NCBI RefSeq assembly: GCF_029338175.1 | Contig: NZ_CP119862.1 | Location: 1,426,001-1,490,000, forward strand | Origin: Citrobacter enshiensis | GTDB lineage: Bacteria; Pseudomonadota; Gammaproteobacteria; Enterobacterales; Enterobacteriaceae | Reading direction: 5' to 3' | DNA length: 64,000 nt | Shown: piece after piece, positions 43,491-52,219 of the stretch | Layout of the letters: each line of letters starts with the position of its first letter | Position numbering within the stretch: position 1 is the stretch's first letter | Translations under genes and position numbers: made by a program | The notes under the pieces: model-generated | The model's database searches: none | Told to the model about the DNA's origin: nothing | What the model saw: the letters and a program-made list of their open reading frames with translations, nothing else

Positions 43491-43599
43491 ACGAGATGTG
43501 CCGCCCCTCCACGCGGATGGGGCGACCTGACAAGTTCGGTTGGCAAAAAGGTTGCTGTCCTGAGCGCTATGCGGTGCGGGCAGATGAATGAGGGACTGT

Positions 43600-44937
43600 A
43601 TGGCTACGTATCATATCAACAACGATGACGACGCGAGCAAGGTTACCGTTCCGCGTCGTTATGCCTGGGTCGTCTTTGCGCTAACCTTTGGGCTGCTGAT
43701 CTCCGACTATATGTCGCGTCAGGTGCTCAACGCCGTCTTCCCACTGCTCAAGGGAGAATGGGCACTCACAGATACGCAACTTGGCCTGCTCAGTGGCATC
43801 GTGGCGCTGATGGTCGGGTTGCTGACTTTCCCGCTCTCCCTGCTGGCGGATCGCTTCGGCCGGGTGAAGAGCCTGACGCTGATGGCCATGCTGTGGAGCC
43901 TGGCGACCCTGGGCTGTGCAGTGGCCCAGAATTACGAAGAGATGTTCATCGCCCGCTTACTGGTTGGCGTGGGGGAGGCCGCTTATGGCAGCGTCGGTAT
44001 CGCCGTGGTGGTTTCCGTCTTCCCGCGGAGTATGCGGGCCACCCTGTCAGCCGCCTTCATCTCCGGAGGCATGTTTGGCTCTGTACTGGGCATGGCTTTC
44101 GGGGGCGTGCTGGCCCATCTGATGGGCTGGCGCCTAGCCTTCGCTGGCATGGCGTTGTTTGGCCTGCTGCTGGCAGCGCTCTATCCCATTATCGTCAAGG
44201 AAACGCGCATTTCACCGGCGCGTGGCGTAGCGCGTCCTGCCCCCGAGGTCTACAGCAAGTCGTTGCGAACCCTCTATTCCAGTCGCTCCGTGATTTCGGC
44301 CTATGTTGGCAGCGGCTTGCAGCTGTTTGTCGGCGGGACCGTCATCGTCTGGATGCCGAGCTACCTCAATCGTTATTACGGTATGGGTACAGAAAAGGCG
44401 GGGAGCATCGCCGCTATCATCGTGCTGTGCAGCGGCGCTGGCATGATCCTCTGCGGCGTTCTGAGCGACAAACTGTGCCGGGATCGGCCGGATCGCAAGA
44501 TAAGCCTGGCCATCTTTTACAGCCTCAGCAGTTGCGCTCTGCTATCACTGGCATTCGCCCTGCCGACCGGCATCCTCCAACTGGTCTTGATCTGCCTCGG
44601 TATGTTCATCGCCACCGGCACCTCGGGCCCGGCGGGCGCCATGGTCGCTAACCTGACTCGCGCCAGCGTGCATGGCACGGCCTTTGCCACCCTGACCCTG
44701 GCCAACAACCTACTCGGGCTGGCCCCTGGCCCCTTCGTCACAGGAAGGGTCTCCGACCTCATCGGCCTGGATAATGCCTTCCGGCTGGTGCCTCTGATCA
44801 GCATCGTGGTGGCGGCCGTCTTCTTCTATGCTAAGCGCCACTATCACAAAGACATGGCCAGGCTGGAAAGTGATCCACAGCCGTCTGTTGCTAGCGAACC
44901 TGCCGTCGGTACCCATAGCACGGAGGCCCGGACATGA
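43600..44937 (+). CDS. MFS transporter
   Basis: A 445-residue inner-membrane permease of the major facilitator superfamily, with 12 predicted helices. Motif A is visible as LLADRFGRVKSL after helix two, and the middle cytoplasmic loop near residue 215 separates the two halves. It resembles the organic-acid/proton symporters (aromatic acid:H+ symporter type). It is the only transporter in the GC-rich cluster, so it probably imports the substrate. I start it at the ATG at 43600 because GAGGG lies five bases before it; an in-frame ATG four codons earlier is less well placed. Confidence 0.9.
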   Translation: MATYHINNDDDASKVTVPRRYAWVVFALTFGLLISDYMSRQVLNAVFPLLKGEWALTDTQLGLLSGIVALMVGLLTFPLSLLADRFGRVKSLTLMAMLWSLATLGCAVAQNYEEMFIARLLVGVGEAAYGSVGIAVVVSVFPRSMRATLSAAFISGGMFGSVLGMAFGGVLAHLMGWRLAFAGMALFGLLLAALYPIIVKETRISPARGVARPAPEVYSKSLRTLYSSRSVISAYVGSGLQLFVGGTVIVWMPSYLNRYYGMGTEKAGSIAAIIVLCSGAGMILCGVLSDKLCRDRPDRKISLAIFYSLSSCALLSLAFALPTGILQLVLICLGMFIATGTSGPAGAMVANLTRASVHGTAFATLTLANNLLGLAPGPFVTGRVSDLIGLDNAFRLVPLISIVVAAVFFYAKRHYHKDMARLESDPQPSVASEPAVGTHSTEART

Positions 44938-44965
44938 ACAAAATCGTGAAAGTAGAGATCTATTT

Positions 44966-45283
44966 ATGAAAGAAAAACGCATCGCCGTTCCGGTCGGGCG
45001 CGTACCAGCCCCTGGTCAGCGTGTCTTGATCGAGGCGGAGGGGAAGAGCCTTGCGCTGTTCAACGTTGCCGGGCAGTTCCACGCCATCGATGACGGCTGT
45101 CCCCATCAGGGGGCGTCCCTGTGCGGCGGTCGGTTGGAAGGGGAGGTGATCCAGTGCGGTGCTCACGGTCTGCGTTTCAATCTACGTACCGGCTATCTGC
45201 TCAACTCGACTCAGCTCAAGGTCAGTTGCTACCCTGTCGAGCAAGTAGACGAACAGCTATTTATCGTCATTGAAGCTTTGTAA
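44966..45283 (+). CDS. Rieske [2Fe-2S] ferredoxin
   Basis: A 105-residue soluble Rieske protein. The cluster ligands are clear: Cys45-Pro-His47 and Cys64-Gly-Ala-His67, with the typical spacing and a GASLCGG loop between. It is a small ferredoxin-type Rieske protein, used to feed electrons to oxygenases. No reductase or large Rieske oxygenase subunit is in this cluster, and the only oxygenase present uses 2-oxoglutarate, so its partner is unclear. Last gene of the cluster, followed by a GC-to-AT transition. Confidence 0.9.
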   Translation: MKEKRIAVPVGRVPAPGQRVLIEAEGKSLALFNVAGQFHAIDDGCPHQGASLCGGRLEGEVIQCGAHGLRFNLRTGYLLNSTQLKVSCYPVEQVDEQLFIVIEAL

Positions 45284-45302
45284 GCGTGTACTGACCACCG
45301 CT

Positions 45303-45365
45303 CTGAACCATCACGTAGCCGAGGTGGAACAGGAACAGCGGAATATCAAACGACGATCAAGACAC
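45303..45365 (+). mobile_element. Possible IS6-family transposase relic
   Basis: The plus-strand frame encodes LNHHVAEVEQEQRNIKRRSRH. The part VEQEQRNIKRR resembles the conserved catalytic-glutamate region of IS6 transposases (LNN.VEQDHR.IKRR.RPM). The match is short, about 20 residues, and after it the sequence turns AT-rich with no transposase character. If real, it is a second IS relic in the opposite orientation to the one at 40027. Confidence 0.4.
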
Positions 45366-45468
45366 ATTTACTCAGTTTTTTTACCCTTCATGCGACACAA
45401 TCGTTTATTCTGGTTTCTGTTTACAATCGTTCTCATTCGTCGTGAGATAACGCTTTACAGGTGGCTTA

Positions 45469-46482
45469 ATGGGGTATATTTCAGAAAAATTTCAACGTGC
45501 ATATCAACGAGAATACGAAAAAGAAGCTGAAAAAAATGCCTTGATATGGATGAGTACGAAGGACTATTTAACTGAATGCCTGGATATTCACGAGCAGCTC
45601 CACAAAGATTATTCACTTCAGGAGCAGGTGAGTTCATGGCTTTTTATGCTCAGAATGAAACGTATACCGGATTTACTGGGATACAAAACAGCGATATTGT
45701 CAAACAATATGGAGGTACTCCATTCAGCGTTGCTTCAGTCTGCCATGATTAAGCATGTGACGCTGGGGGGGGATTCAGGATGCGATCACTGCGCTAATAT
45801 ATGGATAACCCTGGATATTCTTGCTGTAGGCATGTTTACCCGTGTTCCACTTCTTTTGCCTGAAAGGCTTGGCATGAGTGACAATGGTCATCCTGTAACA
45901 ATAGCGATAACTAATTTAGTCATGGCGTTATGGTACAAACGTACTGATTTTGAAGTTGATGCAAGGAAAAGAGCGGAAGCGGTACTTGCGTCTAAGCAAG
46001 CCACAATCGATCTTTTGACCATCCGTTATCTTATCGCACTCCTCGACGGTAATGTTGCAGAAGCAGGGAACCAACTCGATTTATATTGCCAAAATGTACC
46101 AAGGGTGAAGGAGTACGGGGTCACTAAGCTTAATAAAATGTTCTGGCCATATGCGCATGGGTTATACAACCTTGCTTTTGTTGTTTGGGGCAGTGAAAAG
46201 GCCAGCGCTATTGCAAAACCAGAGTCCGATTGTTTTATTAACGAACTGGCGGAATGGCAAATTCAACATAATTACCGCCATGGGCAATTGTTTTTTGAAT
46301 ACCCAATGCCAATTGATCTCGTTAATACAATTATCTCTTGCACCCCACCGGAATGTTCGCTGCATCAACCCTACCTGGATACCGATAAAAAATATAAAGA
46401 AAAGCGATATCTGCATGCAGAACATTTTGAACAACAGATGACGAAGATGGCTTTGGAGGCACTCTTGCAAAGAACGCCGTGA
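45469..46482 (+). CDS. Hypothetical protein, possibly an immunity protein
   Basis: A 337-residue soluble, mainly helical protein with ATG start eight bases after AGGTGG. The base composition is AT-rich, unlike the cluster just before it and unlike the backbone. The middle part (IDLLTIRYLIALLDGNVAEA) and the C-terminal WPYAHGLYNLAF... NELAEWQIQ remind me of the large helical immunity families such as Imm49, seen beside polymorphic or T6SS toxins, but I cannot confirm this. No toxin gene adjoins it. It sits 54 bases from argW, where gene cargo is often inserted. Confidence 0.5.
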   Translation: MGYISEKFQRAYQREYEKEAEKNALIWMSTKDYLTECLDIHEQLHKDYSLQEQVSSWLFMLRMKRIPDLLGYKTAILSNNMEVLHSALLQSAMIKHVTLGGDSGCDHCANIWITLDILAVGMFTRVPLLLPERLGMSDNGHPVTIAITNLVMALWYKRTDFEVDARKRAEAVLASKQATIDLLTIRYLIALLDGNVAEAGNQLDLYCQNVPRVKEYGVTKLNKMFWPYAHGLYNLAFVVWGSEKASAIAKPESDCFINELAEWQIQHNYRHGQLFFEYPMPIDLVNTIISCTPPECSLHQPYLDTDKKYKEKRYLHAEHFEQQMTKMALEALLQRTP

Positions 46483-46536
46483 CCCTGGCCCAAAATCAGT
46501 GCAGCGCTAAATCAGAAAGGAGATCATAAGGCGGGA

Positions 46537-46611
46537 TGGTGTCCCCTGCAGGAATCGAACCTGCAACTAGCCCTTAGGAGGGGCTCGTTATATCCATTTA
46601 ACTAAGGAGAC
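46537..46611 (-). tRNA. argW: tRNA-Arg (CCU)
   Basis: A 75-base tRNA with encoded CCA, anticodon CCT in the loop CCTCCTAAGG, acceptor GTCTCCT pairing with GGGGAC-type 3' end. This is argW, the integration site of prophage CPS-53 and related elements in E. coli. Its 3' end faces the variable region at lower coordinates. I found no second copy of its 3' end and no integrase in the window. Confidence 0.95.
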
Positions 46612-46686
46612 GAAGCGGCACGAGTATAGCGTTTTTTATGCAGCGCGGTAAGTATAAGGCCGCCTGACTGCTCAAACCGTCGCCAC

Positions 46687-47628
46687 TCAGGACTGTTTTT
46701 TCTGGTTTTTCTGCTGTTGCTCATTATCTTCGGCGCGTTGTCTGGCCTCTTCTTTACGTTTGGTGCTCATATCGTTGCGGATTTGCGCGTGACTCATCAG
46801 CGCAAAGATAAAAGTGCCGCCGCAGATGTTTCCGGCAAGTGTTGGGAGGGCGAAGGGCCAAAAAAAGTCGCTCCAGTGTAGTGTACCGTTAAAGACCAGA
46901 TAGAGGATTTCAACCGATCCGACGACAATGTGGGTGGTGTCGCCCAGCGCGATGAGCCAGGTCATCAGGATGATCACCACGATTTTTGCAGCCCCGGCTG
47001 CGGGAAACATCCACACCATGGTGGCAATCAGCCATCCTGAAATGATCGCGTTGGCAAACATTTCTGACGGACTGTTTTTCATCACCGCCATACCGATACT
47101 GACAAACGCGTCCCGCGTTTCTTCATCAAATATTGGCATATATTCAAAGGCCCAGGCCGCGATGCCGGTGCCGAGAATATTGCCCAGCAGCACAATTCCC
47201 CAGAGTCGCATCAGCAAGCCGATATTACCCGGCGTTGGTTTATGCATGATGGGAAGGACAGCCGTTACCGTATTCTCTGTGAACAGTTGTTGGCGTGCCA
47301 TGATGACAATGATAAAGCCAAAGGTATAACCGAGGTTCTCGAGTAAAAAACGGCCGGGGACATCGTCCAGCTGAACATGAAAAATCCCTTTTGCCAGTAA
47401 AGAGGCTCCCATGGAGAGACCGGCAGCAATTGCCGACCATAGCAGCGCCATGGCGTCGCGCTCCAGTTCCTTTTCGCCATCCTGACGGATGTGCTCATGT
47501 ATGGCCATTGCCCGCGAGGGGAGGCGGTCTTCGTCCAGCTCAATTTTCTTGCCGCGCTGTTTCTCTTCGCTTTCTACTTCAAGTCCATCGCTGTTCCGAT
47601 CGATTTTATCGCCGCTGAGCTTGTCCAT
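46687..47628 (-). CDS. yfdC: FNT-family inner-membrane protein YfdC
   Basis: A 313-residue formate/nitrite-transporter-family protein with an acidic, highly charged N-terminal region (about 65 residues) and six membrane helices. The conserved segments GNILGTGIAAW and GNICGGTFIF, with WLIALGDTTH between, mark the family. It resembles YfdC of E. coli. The ion transported is unknown. It is next to argW as in K-12, so it marks the right border of the variable region. Confidence 0.92.
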   Translation of the reverse strand: MDKLSGDKIDRNSDGLEVESEEKQRGKKIELDEDRLPSRAMAIHEHIRQDGEKELERDAMALLWSAIAAGLSMGASLLAKGIFHVQLDDVPGRFLLENLGYTFGFIIVIMARQQLFTENTVTAVLPIMHKPTPGNIGLLMRLWGIVLLGNILGTGIAAWAFEYMPIFDEETRDAFVSIGMAVMKNSPSEMFANAIISGWLIATMVWMFPAAGAAKIVVIILMTWLIALGDTTHIVVGSVEILYLVFNGTLHWSDFFWPFALPTLAGNICGGTFIFALMSHAQIRNDMSTKRKEEARQRAEDNEQQQKNQKKQS

Positions 47629-47916
47629 CGGGTCACCCTGTTATGAGCACGTATAGCTAAAGCGTAGCGACTTTTTATTCACGCAAGAGATACATACTTT
47701 GAAATCGCAAAAATGGTAACGTTTGGTTTTTCGCCGTCAGTTAAAATAGAAGCATTACGAGCGTTGCGTTACCAGGCTATGATCAGATCAACGAGATTGG
47801 GTATATAGACATCGTTTGACGTGCTGTTACAATCGCTCACACCTAAACAGGCGGATACGGTTTCGTTCCGTCATGGATGGCAATCAGCGATAGCCATAAT
47901 CAACAGGGAGACATTT

Positions 47917-48672
47917 ATGAAGCTTCGCCTGTCGGCGCTTGCGCTGGGAACCACACTGCTGGTGGGGTGTGCGAGTTCCGGTACAGAACAGCAGGGGCGT
48001 TCCGACCCGTTTGAAGGGTTCAACCGCACCATGTACAACTTCAACTTCAATGTGTTGGATCCGTATGTCGTTCGGCCGGTCGCCGTCGCCTGGCGTGACT
48101 ATGTTCCTCAACCTGCACGAAATGGTCTGAGCAACTTCACCGGCAACCTTGAAGAACCCGCGGTAATGGTGAACTACTTCCTGCAGGGCGATCCGTATCA
48201 GGGGATGGTGCATTTCACCCGATTCTTCCTGAACACCCTGTTGGGGATGGGCGGCTTTATTGATGTTGCGGGAATGGCGAATCCGAAACTACAGCGTGCT
48301 GAACCTCACCGTTTCGGCAGTACGTTAGGGCACTATGACGTGGGTTACGGGCCGTATATGCAGCTTCCGTTCTACGGTAGCTTCACGCTTCGTGACGACG
48401 GCGGTGATATGGCGGATACGCTCTATCCGGTCCTTTCCTGGCTCACCTGGCCGATGTCTATCGGTAAATGGACGGTTGAAGGGATTGAGAGCCGCGCACA
48501 GCTTCTCGATTCTGATGGCCTGCTGCGCCAGTCTTCCGACCCCTACATTATGGTGCGTGAAGCGTACTTCCAGCGCCATGATTTCATCGCCAATGGCGGG
48601 AAGCTTAAACCTCAGGAAAACCCGAACGCGCAGGCGATTCAGGACGACCTCAAAGATATTGATTCTGAGTGA
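47917..48672 (+). CDS. mlaA: Outer-membrane lipoprotein MlaA (VacJ)
   Basis: Lipoprotein of the Mla system that removes misplaced phospholipids from the outer leaflet of the outer membrane. The 251-residue protein has a lipobox (LVGC, Cys at residue 18) and the family segments DPFEGFNRTMYNFN, RPVAVAWRDYVP and the channel region. I chose the ATG at 47917, since AGGGAG precedes it and it gives the lipoprotein signal; the open frame extends further up but has no family-like sequence. Confidence 0.96.
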   Translation: MKLRLSALALGTTLLVGCASSGTEQQGRSDPFEGFNRTMYNFNFNVLDPYVVRPVAVAWRDYVPQPARNGLSNFTGNLEEPAVMVNYFLQGDPYQGMVHFTRFFLNTLLGMGGFIDVAGMANPKLQRAEPHRFGSTLGHYDVGYGPYMQLPFYGSFTLRDDGGDMADTLYPVLSWLTWPMSIGKWTVEGIESRAQLLDSDGLLRQSSDPYIMVREAYFQRHDFIANGGKLKPQENPNAQAIQDDLKDIDSE

Positions 48673-48688
48673 TGGCCTGAGGCCAATA

Positions 48689-48719
48689 AAAAAGGTGAGC
48701 CTGAAGCTCACCTTTTTTT
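48689..48719. terminator. Terminator between mlaA and fadL
   Basis: AAAAAAGGTGAGC... GCTCACCTTTTTTT, a symmetric stem able to terminate both convergent genes. Confidence 0.85.
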
Positions 48720-48734
48720 ATGTCCGGGACAAAC

Positions 48735-50081
48735 TTAGAACGCGTAGTTAAAGTTGGTACCGAACAGCCAGGCCTTACCTTCAGATTCGAACTGGTATGG
48801 GCCTTCGTTGATCGTAACGCTTTGACCGTGCATGTAAGAGACGCCGACATCAATAGAGGCATCTTTATTGAAGGCATAAGTGGTACCTGCGCTCAGCCAG
48901 AAACGGTCCTGATCCGGAATAGAGATGGAACGTTTGTCGGCAGGCACTGGGCTATCATCGAACGCGATACCGGTGCGGAACGTCCAGTTATCATCGTAAT
49001 AATAGGTGGTACCCAACGCGATACGGTAAGCATCTTTAAAGCCTTCATCTTTCTGGAACAGCGTGTCGCCACTGGTCGATGTCGCTTTCAGCTCCTGGAA
49101 CTGACTCCAGCTGGTGTACGCCAGGCTATAGTGAATCGCCCATTGCGGCGCAACGCGGTTATAACCGGAGATTTCCCACATTTCAGGCAGGTTCAGCGTC
49201 AAATAACCTGACTGGGTTGCACCGCCGGTGGCGGTCGGGATGGGGAGACCAAAGCTATTGAGTCCACTGTTCAGATCGCTACTGTAGTTACCTTTGAAGT
49301 CGATTTTCACTTCAGAACGGTAGGTTAATGCGTAGCGGTTGTTTTTGTCGACTTCATAAAGGATACCGGCGTTCCAGCCAAAGCCCCACTGATTACCGTT
49401 CAGGTGAGCAATATTGGTGTCGCTTGGGATACCGTTTGCTGTCGCTGCTAATTGCTGGCCTTGCGGGGTTTGCCCGGCAGGAGACCGCATAATCTGACCG
49501 GCAACCAGTTGACCTAAGTCACCGGCGTAGCGATCAATTTTAGCGCGGGCATAGACGGCATCCAGACCGAGACCAAAGCTCCAGCTTTCATTTAAGCGAT
49601 ATGCGCCGCTTAAATTCAGGTTCATGGTTTCGAGGTCGGTCGTACCGCCAACAGAACCTGCGGTGTAAGTATCGTTAAACTCGGTGGCCAGACCGTAGTT
49701 AGAGGTAATAGATGCCCCGATACCAAACTGATCGTTGATTGGCGCAACGAAGTGGACGTTCGGTACCCAGGCGGTTGGCGCGATGTTATCTGCGTCCAGA
49801 CTGCGACCTGAGGGTGAACGTCCGCTAATATTAACATCAGGATCGATGTACACCGCACCGGCTGAGAACATTGGGCGATCAAACATGGTGATTAACGCAG
49901 GGTTACGGCTGACGTTACCCGCGTCGTCTGCGATAGCACCTTCGCCCGAATAGGCCCGGCCAAGGCCAGAGGAAGAAAATTCGTTTAACTGAAAGCCTGC
50001 AGACCAGGCCTGTGTGGAGATGATTGCCACTGTGACTGCGAGAGCAGACTTTGTAAACAGGGTTTTCTGGCTCATGACCAT
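48735..50081 (-). CDS. fadL: Long-chain fatty acid outer-membrane channel FadL
   Basis: A 14-strand beta-barrel that takes up long-chain fatty acids, 448 residues. It has a signal peptide (about residues 1-27, ending QAWSA) and the plug-domain start [21 protein letters not shown]. The C-terminus ends in aromatic Phe, as barrels require for assembly. The upstream region has two FadR-like sites. The gene pairs functionally with fadIJ just downstream on the other strand. Confidence 0.97.
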   Translation of the reverse strand: MVMSQKTLFTKSALAVTVAIISTQAWSAGFQLNEFSSSGLGRAYSGEGAIADDAGNVSRNPALITMFDRPMFSAGAVYIDPDVNISGRSPSGRSLDADNIAPTAWVPNVHFVAPINDQFGIGASITSNYGLATEFNDTYTAGSVGGTTDLETMNLNLSGAYRLNESWSFGLGLDAVYARAKIDRYAGDLGQLVAGQIMRSPAGQTPQGQQLAATANGIPSDTNIAHLNGNQWGFGWNAGILYEVDKNNRYALTYRSEVKIDFKGNYSSDLNSGLNSFGLPIPTATGGATQSGYLTLNLPEMWEISGYNRVAPQWAIHYSLAYTSWSQFQELKATSTSGDTLFQKDEGFKDAYRIALGTTYYYDDNWTFRTGIAFDDSPVPADKRSISIPDQDRFWLSAGTTYAFNKDASIDVGVSYMHGQSVTINEGPYQFESEGKAWLFGTNFNYAF

Positions 50082-50164
50082 AACCTCATTGATTTATTTT
50101 TATTCAAACAATGTTACATACCGTAACAGGAGCGCGAAGTGTAGGGTCTGAGGTACGACAGAGA

Positions 50165-50178
50165 AATCAGACCAGTGG
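50165..50178. promoter_or_regulatory. FadR-like site upstream of fadL (first)
   Basis: AATCAGACCAGTGG contains the FadR half-consensus TCAGACCAGT. It lies near the fadL promoter. FadR repression of fadL, relieved by acyl-CoA, is well established. Confidence 0.6.
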
Positions 50179-50187
50179 CGTGAGTAT

Positions 50188-50201
50188 AGGTCTGACCAGA
50201 T
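50188..50201. promoter_or_regulatory. FadR-like site upstream of fadL (second)
   Basis: AGGTCTGACCAGAT fits the core of AACTGGTCTGACCAGTT. It is 23 bases from the first site, which is the usual tandem arrangement for fadL. Confidence 0.65.
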
Positions 50202-50446
50202 GGAATGTTGCAAGTATGTTTATAAGTTTTTTCAATTGTGATCTTAGAAACGCGATCCAGCTGGCAAAACTGAGGGGATACGCACTCACCCGTTTAGGCG
50301 ATTTTTGTTTTAGATCATTTTTAGGTGTGATTTCCCTCACTTATCCTATTTCACATCATTAACGACTGGAGAGGTGAATGGCGGGAGCGTAAAATGTCCC
50401 CAGCGTTTATCTGGCACCTAAGGTGCGAATACAGAGGAAATCTACA

Positions 50447-50731
50447 ATGAGTAAATGCAGTGCTGATGAAACCCCGGTTTGCTGCTGTATGGATGTTGGT
50501 ACCATTATGGACAACTCCGACTGCACCGCGTCGTACAGCCGAGTGTTCGCGAACCGCGCGCAGGCTGAAGAAACGCTGGCTGCGTTGACGGAGAAAGCGC
50601 GTAGCGTGGAATCCGAACCTTGCCAAATCACCTCCACTTTTACTGAAGAGTCTGAAGGTGTGCGTCTGGATATCGATTTTGTCTTCGCTTGTGAAGCTGA
50701 AACGCTGATCTTCCAGCTGGGCTTGCGTTAA
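50447..50731 (+). CDS. yfcZ: DUF406 family protein YfcZ
   Basis: A 94-residue cytoplasmic protein with an N-terminal cysteine cluster (CCCMDVG) and a compact alpha/beta C-terminal half. It matches YfcZ of E. coli, DUF406. Function unknown. The ATG at 50447 gives the family start MSKCSADE; the frame opens eight codons earlier. It is followed by a terminator and then fadIJ, which are separately regulated. Confidence 0.9.
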   Translation: MSKCSADETPVCCCMDVGTIMDNSDCTASYSRVFANRAQAEETLAALTEKARSVESEPCQITSTFTEESEGVRLDIDFVFACEAETLIFQLGLR

Positions 50732-50743
50732 TCCCCACCTTTC

Positions 50744-50779
50744 AAACACCCTTGTCAAATACTGGCAGGGGTGTTTTCG
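50744..50779 (+). terminator. yfcZ terminator
   Basis: AAACACCC... GGGGTGTTTT stem, followed by TTTTCG, soon after the yfcZ stop. Confidence 0.65.
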
Positions 50780-50866
50780 TAACGCTATGTAACTATTCAT
50801 TGTGCCATAGCTCGCACTTTCTTATGTCTCCCCTTGGCTAAATGTAAAAAATTGGTTAAGACTGTG

Positions 50867-50883
50867 ATCAGGTCAGACCACTT
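50867..50883. promoter_or_regulatory. FadR-like site upstream of fadIJ
   Basis: ATCAGGTCAGACCACTT matches the FadR consensus AACTGGTCAGACCAGTT in 13 of 17 positions and overlaps the presumed promoter 26 bases before the fadI start. Confidence 0.65.
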
Positions 50884-50908
50884 AAAATATTTTTTACAGG
50901 GGAGTGCT

Positions 50909-52219
50909 ATGAGTCAGGCTTTACCACTGGTCACCCGTCAGGGCGATCGTATTGCCATTGTCAGCGGTTTACGTACACCGTTTGCCCGGCAGGCTACTGC
51001 ATTTCATGGCATTCCCGCCGTTGATTTGGGGAAAATGGTGGTAGGTGAACTGCTGGCGCGCAGTGAAATACCCTCCGACGCGATTGAACAACTGGTTTTT
51101 GGCCAGGTTGTACAAATGCCTGAAGCGCCAAACATCGCGCGCGAAATCGTGCTGGGTACCGGGATGAACGTTCATACGGACGCCTACAGCGTGAGCCGGG
51201 CCTGTGCGACCAGTTTTCAGGCGGTGGCGAATGTGGCCGAGAGCCTGATAACGGGCACTATTCGCGCCGGTATCGCCGGGGGGGCCGACTCTTCCTCCGT
51301 GTTGCCCATTGGTGTGAGCAAAAAGCTGGCGCGCGTGCTGGTGGACGTCAATAAAGCCAGAACGACCGGTCAGCGACTCAAACTCTTTTCCCGCCTGCGT
51401 TTACGCGACCTGATGCCGGTTCCTCCTGCCGTGGCGGAATATTCGACGGGGCTGCGGATGGGGGATACCGCCGAACAAATGGCGAAAACGTATGGTATTA
51501 CCCGTGAACAGCAGGATGCGCTGGCGCATCGTTCTCACCAGCGTGCCGCTCAGGCCTGGGCCGAAGGTAAGTTAGCGGATGAAGTCATGACCACCTGGGC
51601 ACCACCCTTTAACGATCCTTTCTCCGAAGACAATAATATTCGCGGTAACTCTACGCTGGCTGATTACGCCAAACTGCGTCCAGCGTTCGACAAAAAGCAC
51701 GGTACTGTGACGGCGGCTAACAGCACACCGCTGACGGACGGTGCGGCTGCCGTTATTTTAATGACGGAATCTCGCGCTCGGGAACTGGGACTGGTCCCGC
51801 TGGGTTATCTGCGCAGCTACGCCTTTACCGCCATCGATGTGTGGCAGGACATGTTATTGGGTCCCGCATGGTCTACACCGCTGGCGCTGGAGCGTGCTGG
51901 ATTAACAATGGCTGATTTGACGCTCATTGATATGCATGAAGCCTTTGCCGCGCAGACGTTGGCCAATATTCAACTGCTTGGCAGCGAACGTTTTGCCCGT
52001 GACGTTTTGGGGCGGGCGCATGCCACCGGTGAGGTGGATGACAGTAAATTCAACGTGTTGGGCGGGTCGATTGCCTATGGTCACCCGTTTGCCGCCACGG
52101 GCGCACGCATGATCACCCAGACATTACACGAGTTACGGCGCCGGGGCGGGGGCTTCGGTTTAGTCACTGCTTGCGCGGCGGGTGGTCTGGGTGCGGCAAT
52201 GGTTCTGGAGGCGGAATAA
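50909..52219 (+). CDS. fadI: 3-ketoacyl-CoA thiolase FadI
   Basis: Beta subunit of the anaerobic fatty-acid oxidation complex; thiolytically cleaves 3-ketoacyl-CoA. The 436-residue protein has the acyl-enzyme Cys in [13 protein letters not shown] (near residue 99), HEAFAAQ, the catalytic His in [11 protein letters not shown] (near 392) and the second Cys in [10 protein letters not shown] (near 422). The ATG at 50909 gives MSQALPLV, with an AGGGGAG ribosome site. Its stop overlaps the fadJ start by one base. Confidence 0.97.
   Translation: MSQALPLVTRQGDRIAIVSGLRTPFARQATAFHGIPAVDLGKMVVGELLARSEIPSDAIEQLVFGQVVQMPEAPNIAREIVLGTGMNVHTDAYSVSRACATSFQAVANVAESLITGTIRAGIAGGADSSSVLPIGVSKKLARVLVDVNKARTTGQRLKLFSRLRLRDLMPVPPAVAEYSTGLRMGDTAEQMAKTYGITREQQDALAHRSHQRAAQAWAEGKLADEVMTTWAPPFNDPFSEDNNIRGNSTLADYAKLRPAFDKKHGTVTAANSTPLTDGAAAVILMTESRARELGLVPLGYLRSYAFTAIDVWQDMLLGPAWSTPLALERAGLTMADLTLIDMHEAFAAQTLANIQLLGSERFARDVLGRAHATGEVDDSKFNVLGGSIAYGHPFAATGARMITQTLHELRRRGGGFGLVTACAAGGLGAAMVLEAE

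Noticed and set aside
45270-45530. An 86-codon plus-strand open frame bridging the Rieske gene and the orphan gene
   Set aside because: It starts inside the Rieske gene at a TTG and overlaps the next gene start; only the short IS6-like stretch inside it seems meaningful.
46537-46611. argW as an active prophage attachment site in this strain
   Set aside because: No integrase gene and no duplicate of the tRNA 3' end can be found in the window, so an intact integrated element is not supported.
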